This document shows, piece by piece, positions 7,439-15,640 of a stretch of DNA of 64,000 bases. Under the pieces are notes generated by a model. That model saw nothing but the letters and a program-made list of their open reading frames with translations, did not search any database and was not told the origin of the DNA. The number at the start of each line of letters is the position of its first letter. The stretch's first letter is position 1. The translations under genes were made by a program, and so were the position numbers. The stretch lies in NCBI RefSeq assembly GCF_014596725.1, contig NZ_JACVEG010000008.1, positions 32,001-96,000 on the forward strand, read 5' to 3'. The DNA comes from Vibrio sp. Y2-5. GTDB lineage: Bacteria; Pseudomonadota; Gammaproteobacteria; Enterobacterales; Vibrionaceae.

Positions 7439-8515
7439 ATGAACTATCCAACAAATAGCGCAAATCAATTTTTGTTTTCAGATATGTTTTATCCCAAACA
7501 AATTTCACATTTGAGCCCAACGGCAACCGCTATGGCCATAACAAGATTTAAGGCTGAAATGAACCCTTTCGTACCATCGATAAATCGAAAATACGTTTTT
7601 CGTTATTCCGATGGATTTAGAAAGTTAGTTCAATACTTAAGAAATGGTAAAGGCCAGCTACCGTGGATCTACGGTCCACAAGGTTGCGGTAAAACAAGTG
7701 GTGTTTCTCAACTTGCAGCTTGGTTTAGAGCTGAATTGCGACAAGTTTACGTTTCAGATACCACTGAAACACAAGACTTGTTGTGTGGCTATATTCCTTC
7801 TGAAGAAGGTGGCGCTAAATTGAAATATTACGCGTTAGCTAAAGCGATGGATGAAGGTCATTGGCTACTTATTAATGAGTTTGACCAATTACCGCCTTCG
7901 CAGCAGAAAGAACTAAACCAGATCATAGAGGAAAGAGTGGCTGAATTACCAAATGGAATTCGTATCAAAGCACACCCTAACTTCAGACTGATTGTATCTG
8001 CAAATACCAATGGTACAGGTGATGCCACAGGAAACTTTGGTAACACCGAGGCTAGTGATGTTTCTGTTCCTGACCGTTTCTTCTTTGTCCCAACAGACTA
8101 TTTAGAAGAAGAGGAAGAAACAAAATTATTACGAGACACTGGTGTTCAAAAGTTGAGTGAGATTGTCGACACTTCTGCGATAAGCAAACAAGCTTGGAAC
8201 AGCTTGAACCAGAGCGTTAATGCGATGGTCAGTGCAATAGTTTCATACGCAAATGTTATTCGTAAGAGTTACAAAGCAGCTCTTGCTGGGAACGATGGTG
8301 TGTCATATACATGTTCACAACGCGTCACTATTGAGTGGATTGAACAAGCAGTTGAGGACATGTTTTGGGAGAAGGATCCTAAGCTAGGTATTAGTAACGC
8401 GATGAAAAAAGCATTTCAACATGCCTTCCTATATGGATTAAATCCAGAAAACCAAATCTTAGCTTCAGATACATATGACGAAAAGATTGGTGACAGTTTA
8501 AGCGTATTAGCTTAA
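7439..8515 (+). CDS. MoxR/CobS-type AAA+ ATPase
   Basis: 358 residues. Walker A GPQGCGKTSG at about 79-88, Walker B WLLINEFDQL near 141, sensor-1 SANTNG near 186 and an arginine-finger-like PDRFFFVPTD near 211 make a complete AAA+ core of the MoxR/CobS branch. Such ATPases pair with a VWA-domain partner as a remodelling machine. The VWA gene lies two genes downstream (9676), separated by a DUF3150-like gene. The same trio occurs, from memory, in SXT/IncC-type elements with the ATPase labelled cobS-like. Its substrate is unknown; cobalamin synthesis is unlikely because no other cobalt-chelatase gene is nearby. Confidence 0.8.
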   Translation: MNYPTNSANQFLFSDMFYPKQISHLSPTATAMAITRFKAEMNPFVPSINRKYVFRYSDGFRKLVQYLRNGKGQLPWIYGPQGCGKTSGVSQLAAWFRAELRQVYVSDTTETQDLLCGYIPSEEGGAKLKYYALAKAMDEGHWLLINEFDQLPPSQQKELNQIIEERVAELPNGIRIKAHPNFRLIVSANTNGTGDATGNFGNTEASDVSVPDRFFFVPTDYLEEEEETKLLRDTGVQKLSEIVDTSAISKQAWNSLNQSVNAMVSAIVSYANVIRKSYKAALAGNDGVSYTCSQRVTIEWIEQAVEDMFWEKDPKLGISNAMKKAFQHAFLYGLNPENQILASDTYDEKIGDSLSVLA

Positions 8516-8526
8516 CTAGAAACTGA

Positions 8527-8551
8527 TTACGTAGGCTTTCAGCCTACGTAA
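8527..8551 (+). terminator. Strong intergenic hairpin between ATPase and DUF3150-like gene
   Basis: Perfect 11-bp stem, TTACGTAGGCT (8527-8537) with AGCCTACGTAA (8541-8551) around TTC. There is no U-tract, so it may be a processing or mRNA-stability hairpin rather than a true terminator. Confidence 0.5.
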
Positions 8552-8559
8552 CTTACTAC

Positions 8560-8584
8560 GCCGAAAGGCATTTTAAACAAGGAG
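8560..8584 (+). promoter_or_regulatory. GNRA-hairpin leader, copy 4 (before the DUF3150-like gene)
   Basis: GCC-GAAA-GGC at 8560-8569, 9 nt, AAGGAG at 8579-8584, ATG at 8594. Confidence 0.65.
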
Positions 8585-8593
8585 AAATAAAAA

Positions 8594-9523
8594 ATGAGTA
8601 TTGATACAGATACTAACGAAACCAAAACTAATCAAAGTCTAAGTCATTTCATACCTGCTGGTTATGTTGGACTATATTTCAAGCCAGAGAGATCTACGTT
8701 TAAGCGTACGGTCGATTTTGCAAAGGAATTAGGCATTAAATCAACCATAGACAAGAAGGTTGTAAGTAGAGGTTCGAAGCTTTTAATCCGAGACGAAATC
8801 CCGCTATGGTTTAGAGGTCCTATTGAACAGGCAGAGCGCATTTTGGATCTACATACTGTGAAACTCAGTAAGTATATTCGACTATGCAGGCTTGATGTAT
8901 TGGACCAAGTAACGGGTCAGGTCAATAAGTTGAAGACAGAGTTCTACATGAACAAGTTTACACTGGCCGCAACTTATGCCAAAGAAATTGAAGATTGGGC
9001 TACTGTGTGTGATAACAATCCAGACTTACCTGTAGGTTTTGGGGAGGTTGTTCGCACTCAGCATTATCCATGGAGTTACCTGGATGAACAGTTACAGTTT
9101 CATTTCTCTGTAGAGTACGATGTAGAAAGGCTGCTTTCACAGAGCCACATTGAACAGGTCGCTGCGGATGTTGAAAAACACTTGGAAGGAATTATGGAAA
9201 CAGCTCAAAAGAATGGGCAGTATCCTAAAATTTCAGCCAAGAACGCAGCTAAATTACAAGAAATAAGAACAAGGCTGGAAACAGTCGTCATGCTTGATCC
9301 GAAAGTACAGTATGTTATTCAGTTGATTAATGAATGGCTTGATACACATACCGTACCTTATGACAAAGCAGCGGCTACGGGTTTAATACAATTACTTATG
9401 GTGTTGTCTAATCCTAAGCAACTCGAGAAAATCGCTACTTTAGCGTTTAACTCAGGTGAGCTGGAGGTATTTACCCTGCAAAATCTACAAGATGAACTTG
9501 CAGGATGTAATATTACCCTTTAA
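8594..9523 (+). CDS. DUF3150-like protein between ATPase and VWA genes
   Basis: 309 residues, no signal peptide or membrane helix, mostly helical. It starts with a polar Asp/Thr/Asn-rich 15-residue tail, followed by a conserved-looking FIPAGYVGLYFKPERSTFKR segment. Size and position between a MoxR-type ATPase and a VWA protein match the DUF3150 family that accompanies them in conjugative elements; I recognise it from context more than from motifs. It is probably an adaptor or substrate of the ATPase-VWA machine. It has its own GNRA leader. Confidence 0.4.
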   Translation: MSIDTDTNETKTNQSLSHFIPAGYVGLYFKPERSTFKRTVDFAKELGIKSTIDKKVVSRGSKLLIRDEIPLWFRGPIEQAERILDLHTVKLSKYIRLCRLDVLDQVTGQVNKLKTEFYMNKFTLAATYAKEIEDWATVCDNNPDLPVGFGEVVRTQHYPWSYLDEQLQFHFSVEYDVERLLSQSHIEQVAADVEKHLEGIMETAQKNGQYPKISAKNAAKLQEIRTRLETVVMLDPKVQYVIQLINEWLDTHTVPYDKAAATGLIQLLMVLSNPKQLEKIATLAFNSGELEVFTLQNLQDELAGCNITL

Positions 9524-9531
9524 AAATTAGA

Positions 9532-9602
9532 TAGACAGTTGCATTAGCAGCTGTCTACCTTTCATATAGTGAGCATAGCAATAACTCGATTATGACTATG
9601 CT
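9532..9602 (+). other. Two successive intergenic hairpins
   Basis: TAGACAG (9532-9538) pairs with CTGTCTA (9551-9557). AGCATAG (9572-9578) pairs with CTATGCT (9596-9602). Neither has a T-run; together they may separate the DUF3150-like and VWA messages. Confidence 0.4.
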
Positions 9603-9642
9603 TATTAGAGCGTAAAAGCCCATTTCCGGGTAATTGGAAACA

Positions 9643-9669
9643 GTCGAAAGACAATTTTTAAACAAGGAG
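9643..9669 (+). promoter_or_regulatory. GNRA-hairpin leader, copy 5, covarying stem (before the VWA gene)
   Basis: GTC-GAAA-GAC at 9643-9652: one stem base pair is changed on both sides relative to GCC/GGC. Then 11 nt, AAGGAG at 9664-9669 and ATG at 9676. Confidence 0.65.
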
Positions 9670-9675
9670 AAACAC

Positions 9676-11688
9676 ATGAGATTGATTGACTCATTACCGA
9701 TCAAGATAGGAATGTACTCAGAACAGTTTGGAGCGGAACTTAAACTAGAAGGTTCCACGGCTTGTCTGAAAGGAAAAACTATCTATATGCCTTATCCCAT
9801 AGAGGGTCTGGAAAAGTTAACGCTAGGGTTTGCTTGTCAGATGTCTGCAATGGTAAGGGAAGCAAATACTAATAGTAATAGCGTTATCCAAGGTGAAGTG
9901 GGGATCCAACTACATAAAATGATTGAGCAAATCAGATGTGATATTGCTTTCATGCAAAGCTTCAGAGGTGTGAAACACTATTTTGAAGCAGTCGCAGCAG
10001 CTTATGTGGAATATTTGGATATCAAAGAACTCAACCTTGTGGATTACATTACTGTTTACCTCAATGGAAAGGTTATGGGCTATGAAGCCTTTCAACCTTT
10101 GCTAAATGAAATGGTAAACATCGTCAGAAATGACGATGAGAATTGGTTTGAGCAATTAAATCTGCTTTTAGATCAAGCTGGGACTATTCCGACATATGAC
10201 GATGGGGTAAATCTTACTCTAAAAATCATTGAGTTTGTCAGTAATAGTATTGAACAGCCATCAAACCAACACGCCCCTTCAAGTCAAGCGAGTGAAAACA
10301 AAGCTGGCAAAGAAAGCGATCCAAACTCTGGTTCTGATTCTTCCGAAAACGTAGATGATGCACAGAGTAAGCCTAACTCTGAGAACAATTCTAGCGAGTC
10401 TAAAGATAACCAACAGGGCAAGTCTTCTTCTGATAGTGATTCTGACGATAACACGGATGACCTAGATGCAATGGCAAAGTCCTATGGCAAATCAAGCAAC
10501 AATAAAGACAAACTAAATGGTAAGTCTGTTCCGAACGGTGATTCTAGCGACAGCGAAGATGAACAAGAAGGTAATGCTCTATCGGACGGTGATTCTATCG
10601 ACAGCGAAGATGAACAAGAAGGTAACGCTCTATCAGACGGTGATTCTAGCGACAGCGAAGATGAAACAGTAACTGAAGGAGATCAGACTGATACGGAAGA
10701 CTCTCAGAGTGGTAACACATCAACAAGTCCGTCTAAGAATAATGGACAGGCAGGAGTTGAGAGCCAAAAGAGTAGCTATCCGGATATTAAAGGACTCGGT
10801 GAGTCGTTTTTGAAAAACACAAAAGAGTTTGCTTCAAGCTCTGAAGTGGTGGCAGATTTATTATCTCAAGATGAAAATCAGGCACAGAGCGCTAATTACA
10901 TGAGCAGCACAATTGCAAATGTACTAAGTGATAAAACGGTTGACCTTAAAAGCTCGTATACGGGACGCGGTTTACGCAAGCTGACATCAATGAAATCCGG
11001 GCTTATGAAAAATAAGCTAATGGCATTGGTAAATAGCATGCGAAAGTCCAAGAAACAGACTTTGAAAAGAGGTCGAAGAGTGGAAGGTCGAAAGATCATC
11101 CGGCTCTCACAAGGGCGATTTGATATTTTCACGAAGCGTAATCAAAGTGAATTTAAACCCAATAGTGCAGTGACAGTTATCATTGATTCTAGTGGTTCAA
11201 TCGGTAGCTCTATGATTGACGTAAAAATGGCTGGTTATGCCGTTATCGATGCATTTAGCTCAATAAAGGGGGTTGTTACCTCTGCACACAATTTCGGACA
11301 GAACGGTTCATTTCGATTAAAAAGCTATAAACAAAGTGCTATGCAGTCTGCTGGTAACTTTGAAGCTTTAAGCGCAGGTGGTGGCACTCCAATGTTATTG
11401 GCATTAGGTGCAGCAGTTAGAGACTTTGCTACAGAGTGGAAACGTAAAAGGGTCTTGCTCGTACTTACGGATGGTACTCCATCGGATAAGGAACAGTGTG
11501 TACAGATGATTCGTGAACTGCAAAGGGAAGGAGTTCTCTGTATTGGTGTTGGGATGGGTACAAGTATCTCAACAACCTCACTAGTGAGCATGTTTGGATA
11601 TGACAACGTTATTATGGTTCCTTCGTTTGACGATTTGGTACCAAAGATGATGAGTCTTTCTAGACAGATAATCTGCAATAATATTTAA
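9676..11688 (+). CDS. CobT-like VWA-domain protein with acidic Ser/Asp linker
   Basis: 670 residues from the ATG at 9676 (AAGGAG 6 nt upstream; an ATG at 9634 precedes the leader hairpin and is rejected). Residues 1-190 form a globular helical domain. About 193-375 is an extremely Ser/Asp/Glu-rich linker containing a 51-nt tandem repeat. The C-terminal third is a von Willebrand A domain with a complete MIDAS: DSSGS near 502, the Thr in GGGTPM and the Asp in LTDGTPSD. This is the CobT/ChlD layout (acidic linker then VWA) that partners MoxR/CobS ATPases. The pair probably remodels a protein or nucleoprotein target; the target is unknown. Confidence 0.75.
   Translation: MRLIDSLPIKIGMYSEQFGAELKLEGSTACLKGKTIYMPYPIEGLEKLTLGFACQMSAMVREANTNSNSVIQGEVGIQLHKMIEQIRCDIAFMQSFRGVKHYFEAVAAAYVEYLDIKELNLVDYITVYLNGKVMGYEAFQPLLNEMVNIVRNDDENWFEQLNLLLDQAGTIPTYDDGVNLTLKIIEFVSNSIEQPSNQHAPSSQASENKAGKESDPNSGSDSSENVDDAQSKPNSENNSSESKDNQQGKSSSDSDSDDNTDDLDAMAKSYGKSSNNKDKLNGKSVPNGDSSDSEDEQEGNALSDGDSIDSEDEQEGNALSDGDSSDSEDETVTEGDQTDTEDSQSGNTSTSPSKNNGQAGVESQKSSYPDIKGLGESFLKNTKEFASSSEVVADLLSQDENQAQSANYMSSTIANVLSDKTVDLKSSYTGRGLRKLTSMKSGLMKNKLMALVNSMRKSKKQTLKRGRRVEGRKIIRLSQGRFDIFTKRNQSEFKPNSAVTVIIDSSGSIGSSMIDVKMAGYAVIDAFSSIKGVVTSAHNFGQNGSFRLKSYKQSAMQSAGNFEALSAGGGTPMLLALGAAVRDFATEWKRKRVLLVLTDGTPSDKEQCVQMIRELQREGVLCIGVGMGTSISTTSLVSMFGYDNVIMVPSFDDLVPKMMSLSRQIICNNI
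10534..10665 (+). repeat. 51-nt tandem repeat in the VWA linker
   Basis: About 2.6 units starting at 10534, 10585 and 10636, each encoding (N/D)GDS-S/I-DSEDE followed by QEGNALS. Units 1 and 2 differ at only a few bases, so the expansion is recent. Confidence 0.85.
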
Positions 11689-11723
11689 CTTAAGAATGCG
11701 GTACAAAGTACCGCTTTACTTCT

Positions 11724-11751
11724 GCCGCAAGGCGAAACATTAAACATGGAG
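11724..11751 (+). promoter_or_regulatory. GNRA-hairpin leader, copy 6, variant loop (before the primase)
   Basis: GCC-GCAA-GGC at 11724-11733: the loop changes from GAAA to GCAA but stays within the GNRA class. The SD is ATGGAG at 11746-11751 and the ATG is at 11761. Confidence 0.6.
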
Positions 11752-11760
11752 ACATTAACT

Positions 11761-13056
11761 ATGATTATGAGTGAAGAAGAAAAAAGGCAAAAGAACCAAC
11801 AGTTTTGGGAAGATTGCCGAGAGTATGGTTGGTTGAACATACTCAGTTCTCTTACGTCATTAACACGAGCAATTGATTCTTATCCAGCTGGTGGCGGTAA
11901 AACCTCAAAAGTCGGTGATTTTTGTCCAATTCATGGCGGTAAAAAAGGTGACAAGTTTGTTTTGTTACCATCCGCTTTGGAGGATGGCGCGGGCTATTGC
12001 CGGAAGTGTGGTGAAACACTCTCAGGTATGGACATTATTATGGAAGACAGAGGGATTACTCAATTTGCTGAGGCTGCCAAATTGGTTCGCGATCTGATTT
12101 ACCCTGCTGGCTATCAGTATGGTAAGTCTAACAGCGCACCTTTGGAGAAACCAAAGCCTAAGATAACACCGGTAAGTAATGAATTAACCGAGCGTGAAAA
12201 GCAATGGGCTCAGAAACTACGAGCTCAAAACAATGACCTTTGGAATAGTGCGTATGGCATTAACCATCAAGTTTCAAAGCCATTGCAGAACTACTTCCTT
12301 TCGAGAGCAATATTGAATTGGGGAGAACTTGGCAACAATGTTCGATTCCATCCTGCAGTACAATTTGTCGAGAAAGTGATTAACCCAAATTTTTTATCAA
12401 GTGATGAAGCACAGAAAGAGCGTCTAGATAAATTAGAGTTCTTGAGAAATCATCGTTTTTATCGTTCTGAATGGACGAACAAAGATGGCGATATCTTCTG
12501 TGATATGGGTGACCATCCAGCTGCACTTTTCATAATGCGGGACAACCACACGTTGGCTGCAACCATGATTCAGAGAGTTTATTTATCTGAAGACGGGAAG
12601 AAAATGGAATTGGCTGGGCATCATGGAATACAGGTGAAAAAGAAAACACCTCGTATTCCGGGAGTAAGTGCGCGTGCGAGCTGTCATATTGATCCTCCAT
12701 CAATGCCAATTATTGGTGTTGCAGAAGGGCCTGAAACAACTTTAGCGATACGTGGCGCATCAAGGCTGCCAATGAACTGTTGTATTGACGCGGCAGGTCT
12801 TCAAAATTGGGAACCTACTGATAACACAAAAGTAGTTCTTATTTTTGAAGACAAAGATGCGAAAGGCGGTGGTCAAAAAGCTGCGATGAAGCTACAAGAA
12901 AAGCTGAAAGCGCAGTTCATTGAAGCAATTATCGTTACTCCACCAATAGAACTTGGAGAAGGCGATAAGTCGGTAGACTGGCAAGACTGTATTCAACAAT
13001 TAGGTCTAGCTGCTTTACCGAACTATGTTCACCAGTGGGATACTTATTTTCAATAA
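11761..13056 (+). CDS. Toprim DNA primase with N-terminal zinc finger
   Basis: About 431 residues from 11761. The ATG at 11746 is part of the SD sequence and is rejected; an ATG at 11767 is a further option. A primase-type zinc finger comes first (CPIHGG near 54, GYCRKCGE near 78). The Toprim domain has VAEGPETTLAIRG near 320 (acidic Glu), FEDKDAKGGGQKAA near 361 (Asp-x-Asp then G-Q-K-A-A) and DWQD near 406. This resembles the Toprim primases of plasmids and phages that prime transferred or replicating DNA. No helicase motif is seen. With the clamp and exonuclease it forms an element-borne DNA-processing set. Confidence 0.75.
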   Translation: MIMSEEEKRQKNQQFWEDCREYGWLNILSSLTSLTRAIDSYPAGGGKTSKVGDFCPIHGGKKGDKFVLLPSALEDGAGYCRKCGETLSGMDIIMEDRGITQFAEAAKLVRDLIYPAGYQYGKSNSAPLEKPKPKITPVSNELTEREKQWAQKLRAQNNDLWNSAYGINHQVSKPLQNYFLSRAILNWGELGNNVRFHPAVQFVEKVINPNFLSSDEAQKERLDKLEFLRNHRFYRSEWTNKDGDIFCDMGDHPAALFIMRDNHTLAATMIQRVYLSEDGKKMELAGHHGIQVKKKTPRIPGVSARASCHIDPPSMPIIGVAEGPETTLAIRGASRLPMNCCIDAAGLQNWEPTDNTKVVLIFEDKDAKGGGQKAAMKLQEKLKAQFIEAIIVTPPIELGEGDKSVDWQDCIQQLGLAALPNYVHQWDTYFQ

Positions 13057-13070
13057 GTAAAAACACTATT

Positions 13071-13130
13071 TTTAGGCTCCGTTTCGACGGGCCTATCTTA
13101 TATCTCTTTCATTAAGGGGTATAAGATAGG
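13071..13130 (+). terminator. UUCG hairpin and long inverted repeat after the primase
   Basis: TAGGC-t-CCGT / ACGGGCCTA closes a TTCG loop. Overlapping it, CCTATCTTATA (13092-13102) pairs perfectly with TATAAGATAGG (13120-13130). The two folds share bases and are mutually exclusive, as in an attenuator; termination is inferred. Confidence 0.5.
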
Positions 13131-13240
13131 GAAGTATTACTAAATCCATGTATTACGAAAACCCTTGCCAAGTTAATAAATACATCTAAACTAACTGCTT
13201 AGTAATTATCGAAATGCAACATGAAATCTCGGTACTTACA

Positions 13241-13266
13241 TGGGAAACCAATTAACAACCAAGGAG
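13241..13266 (+). promoter_or_regulatory. GNRA-hairpin leader, copy 7, fully changed stem
   Basis: TGG-GAAA-CCA at 13241-13250: two of the three stem positions differ from copy 1, yet pairing is preserved. Then 10 nt, AAGGAG at 13261-13266 and ATG at 13272. Confidence 0.55.
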
Positions 13267-13271
13267 AAAGC

Positions 13272-14249
13272 ATGCATAAGCTATTTACCTACACAGACGA
13301 ATCCCAACTCAAAGTTACTCCAAATGAAATCCTAGTTAACGTTTTTGCAAAAGTAGCAATAGATGATGACCTGGCTACTGAAATGAGCTTAAACGTCGGT
13401 GCAGTCACTACTTCACCAATTATGATCGAAACACGATTCCCTCTGAAATTTGGTCAGGAAGAAAAATCAACTGTATTGGCATGTGCTGAAGCTGTAGCGC
13501 AGATTGCAGCTGTTGGTCCGGACTTCTTTAATATCTTTGGCATCAAGAAAGGCATTAACAATACCCGTTTAATGCTCGTTAGTTCACAACCAGTTCATAT
13601 CGACTTCTTTAATCGAGAGGGTTCAGGTACGTCTGATGCTTATAATGCATATGGTTCTATCCATGGAACTTTTTTCTACGGAACTGTAGGCCGTGGGATG
13701 AAAGAAGGTGAGTGTGACTGGGCAAAACCTCTTTTAACTGGTGAACAAGCCCCTGCAGCAATTTACAATGCTTCGTTTAGAAATGTCTTTGAGCGTTTGT
13801 TGACGAAGAATAGCATTGGTGAATTTATGTTGACTCGTAAATCTATTGAGGACTTTCTATCCTTACCTCAGCGCTATAAAGAACACCAAGGCATCACCCG
13901 ACCATTCCAAGCTACTCGAGCAGTGTTCGAACAGTTCTTCGAAGAGGCACAGGAAGGTACTGGCTTAGCACCTAAACAACCTTTTGATGCTGACGGAAAC
14001 CGCATTCGCCACTTTCTATCTAAAAGACACCCAAGTTTTAAAAACAATTTCCGTGTGAAATTAAAAGTTCTCGAGGGGATGTTTTTTAACAAACCGGTTT
14101 ATATCGTAACTAACATCGACATGTTTGTTACTTATGATGAGCTGATCGCTTACACCGAGCAAGGAATTACGCATGGTAAATACCAAGCTGAGGTCAGAGA
14201 GAAATACAAAGAACTTCAGCGACAATGCTTAGCCGGTGAACTCGGTTAA
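13272..14249 (+). CDS. Conserved-looking protein of unknown function
   Basis: 325 residues from ATG 13272 (AAGGAG 5 nt upstream; an ATG at 13221 precedes the leader hairpin). Soluble, no signal peptide. It contains Gly-rich NAYGSIHGTFFYGTVGRG near 130 and a basic C-terminal part. I do not recognise the family. It shares the GNRA leader with the clamp, ATPase and primase genes and ends at a strong terminator, so it probably belongs to the same DNA-metabolism regulon. Confidence 0.7.
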   Translation: MHKLFTYTDESQLKVTPNEILVNVFAKVAIDDDLATEMSLNVGAVTTSPIMIETRFPLKFGQEEKSTVLACAEAVAQIAAVGPDFFNIFGIKKGINNTRLMLVSSQPVHIDFFNREGSGTSDAYNAYGSIHGTFFYGTVGRGMKEGECDWAKPLLTGEQAPAAIYNASFRNVFERLLTKNSIGEFMLTRKSIEDFLSLPQRYKEHQGITRPFQATRAVFEQFFEEAQEGTGLAPKQPFDADGNRIRHFLSKRHPSFKNNFRVKLKVLEGMFFNKPVYIVTNIDMFVTYDELIAYTEQGITHGKYQAEVREKYKELQRQCLAGELG

Positions 14250-14265
14250 TAGACATTTTAAAAAG

Positions 14266-14288
14266 ACTGCCAATAGGCAGTTTTTTTT
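14266..14288 (+). terminator. Terminator closing the DNA-metabolism block
   Basis: ACTGCC/GGCAGT stem with an AATA loop followed by eight T residues. Confidence 0.95.
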
Positions 14289-14380
14289 CGCCCCAACTCC
14301 TTTCAAGAATGAAATGAAAAAAATCAGTTCAGTCAAAGCTTCCTTCGGAAATTACCTCAAATCAAATCAGCAAAGGTTAA

Positions 14381-14440
14381 TCGGAAATTCCGAGTTAAAA
14401 CGTGTGACTTGTTGTAATATTTTTGCATTTAGGGTATAAA
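14381..14440 (+). promoter_or_regulatory. Sigma-70 promoter and inverted repeat before the FlhDC-like pair
   Basis: TTGTAA (14412-14417) and TATAAA (14435-14440) are separated by exactly 17 nt. TCGGAA-A-TTCCGA (14381-14393) lies upstream of the -35 box and could be an operator. Confidence 0.6.
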
Positions 14441-14471
14441 ACTTTCACCTATAATCGGGGAGGAAATAACC

Positions 14472-14783
14472 TTGGGCGTTGAAACAATCACAAAAAAGTA
14501 CAGCAAAACACTACTCGTTGTGCTCGACCAAATAAATTTTTCAATCTTTCATGCGCAAATTTCACATCCAAGGTTGTTATCTAAAAGCCTAAATCAAGAC
14601 AAAATCTTCGGTTTTACCCATGACGAAACCGTAAAGATTGCAGCTGCATCTCAACGCGGTATCGATATTGCTGCTGCATTAGATAAATACGTTAGAGCTT
14701 TCGGAATACAATTCCTTGATTTAGATGAACAGAAGCAGAATTTTTTAACTGATATCAGTCTAAATCAGAGGGCTGCAGCATGA
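14472..14783 (+). CDS. FlhD-like subunit of a SetD/AcaD-type activator (tentative)
   Basis: 103 residues, TTG start with GGGGAGG upstream. All-helical. The central pattern (LDQINFSIFHAQ, later FTHDETVKIAAAS) resembles FlhD (INLSYLLLAQ, then NEEMATTLAAL), and length matches FlhD and the SetD/AcaD regulators of SXT and IncC elements (about 100 residues). The next gene overlaps it by 4 nt (ATGA), as for flhDC-like pairs. Such pairs switch on conjugation genes. The similarity is weak at residue level; context (conjugative element, paired gene, own promoter) supports it. Confidence 0.45.
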   Translation: MGVETITKKYSKTLLVVLDQINFSIFHAQISHPRLLSKSLNQDKIFGFTHDETVKIAAASQRGIDIAAALDKYVRAFGIQFLDLDEQKQNFLTDISLNQRAAA

Positions 14784-15475
14784 GTTATTTACAAAACCTT
14801 AGTAGAACGCCGCTTCAGCAAGCGGTTCTGGGGGACTTAGCTATATTGGGTAACCTTTGGTTGAGTTCAGCATCATATGACGACCTAGTTCAGTTAAAAT
14901 TTTCTGAGAATGTAGCTAAGTTATTCGGTAACAATGAGCTGTACAACGATGCTTTAGTTGCAGCAATTGAAACAACTCACAAAACTTCATCGGAAATTAA
15001 AACAATACTTTCAGACAGCGCTACTAGAGATCGATTTTGTCGAATCCTAGAAGTAAAAAATCGAGAATTTGGTAATGTATTAAAAGCCGTTGCATTGCAA
15101 TGCCCAGTAGATGTTTTATGCCAAATTGAACCTACATGGTCAGACAACAGAAGAAACGTGTCTCGTATACGAAAAATGTACAAGCATGAAATTGCAAAAA
15201 TTTGCAGAATGATGTTGTTAAAAAAACAAGAGTTATATGAAAGTTTCACGATTGATGAAGAACAAATAGCTCAGTTCGCAGAAAAAGAAGTCAAGGGTCG
15301 AGTAAGAAAGCCATCCGTATCTGAAGTTATATTGATCGACAAAGCTATGGCTGAAGCTGAAGAACTAAATTTGACAGGACTCTTGAGATACAATTTTATT
15401 TCTGAAAAATCATGTACTTTCATTAATCAAATCTGCTTACGAGAAAAAGAACTAAAAGAGTTCGAGGAATATTAA
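14780..15475 (+). CDS. FlhC-like subunit of a SetC/AcaC-type activator (tentative)
   Basis: 231 residues, overlapping the previous gene by 4 nt. The N-terminal 60 residues (DLAILGNLWLSSASYDDLVQL) resemble FlhC (MELITLGARLQMLESETQL). FlhC carries a four-Cys zinc site near its C-terminus; here the Cys residues are scattered and no clear CxxC pair is seen, so either the zinc site is lost or the assignment is wrong. It is also longer than FlhC (192). If correct, with the 103-residue partner it is the master activator for the tra/pil operons. Confidence 0.4.
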   Translation: MSYLQNLSRTPLQQAVLGDLAILGNLWLSSASYDDLVQLKFSENVAKLFGNNELYNDALVAAIETTHKTSSEIKTILSDSATRDRFCRILEVKNREFGNVLKAVALQCPVDVLCQIEPTWSDNRRNVSRIRKMYKHEIAKICRMMLLKKQELYESFTIDEEQIAQFAEKEVKGRVRKPSVSEVILIDKAMAEAEELNLTGLLRYNFISEKSCTFINQICLREKELKEFEEY

Positions 15476-15535
15476 AGATTAATAGCTCTTGGGATTAATC
15501 ACATTCGATACCTTCTAGTCACAATGACCATTTCG

Positions 15536-15560
15536 GCCTAACTTAGTTAGGCTTTTTTTT
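15536..15560 (+). terminator. Terminator after the activator operon
   Basis: GCCTAAC/GTTAGGC stem, TTA loop, eight T residues. Confidence 0.95.
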
Positions 15561-15640
15561 GTTTATGGTTAAACAAAAATAACCTTAAAAAAATTCTTCT
15601 TCACCTGCACGAAAACAAAGTTAATTGCAGAGGTGATCAA

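Noticed and set aside
11746..11760. ATG at 11746 as primase start
   Set aside because: ATGGAG here sits where AAGGAG lies in the other GNRA leaders, so it is the SD. The start is 11761.
14236..14439. 67-codon frame after the 13272 gene
   Set aside because: It runs through the terminator at 14266-14288 and the promoter of the FlhDC-like pair; the composition is not protein-like.
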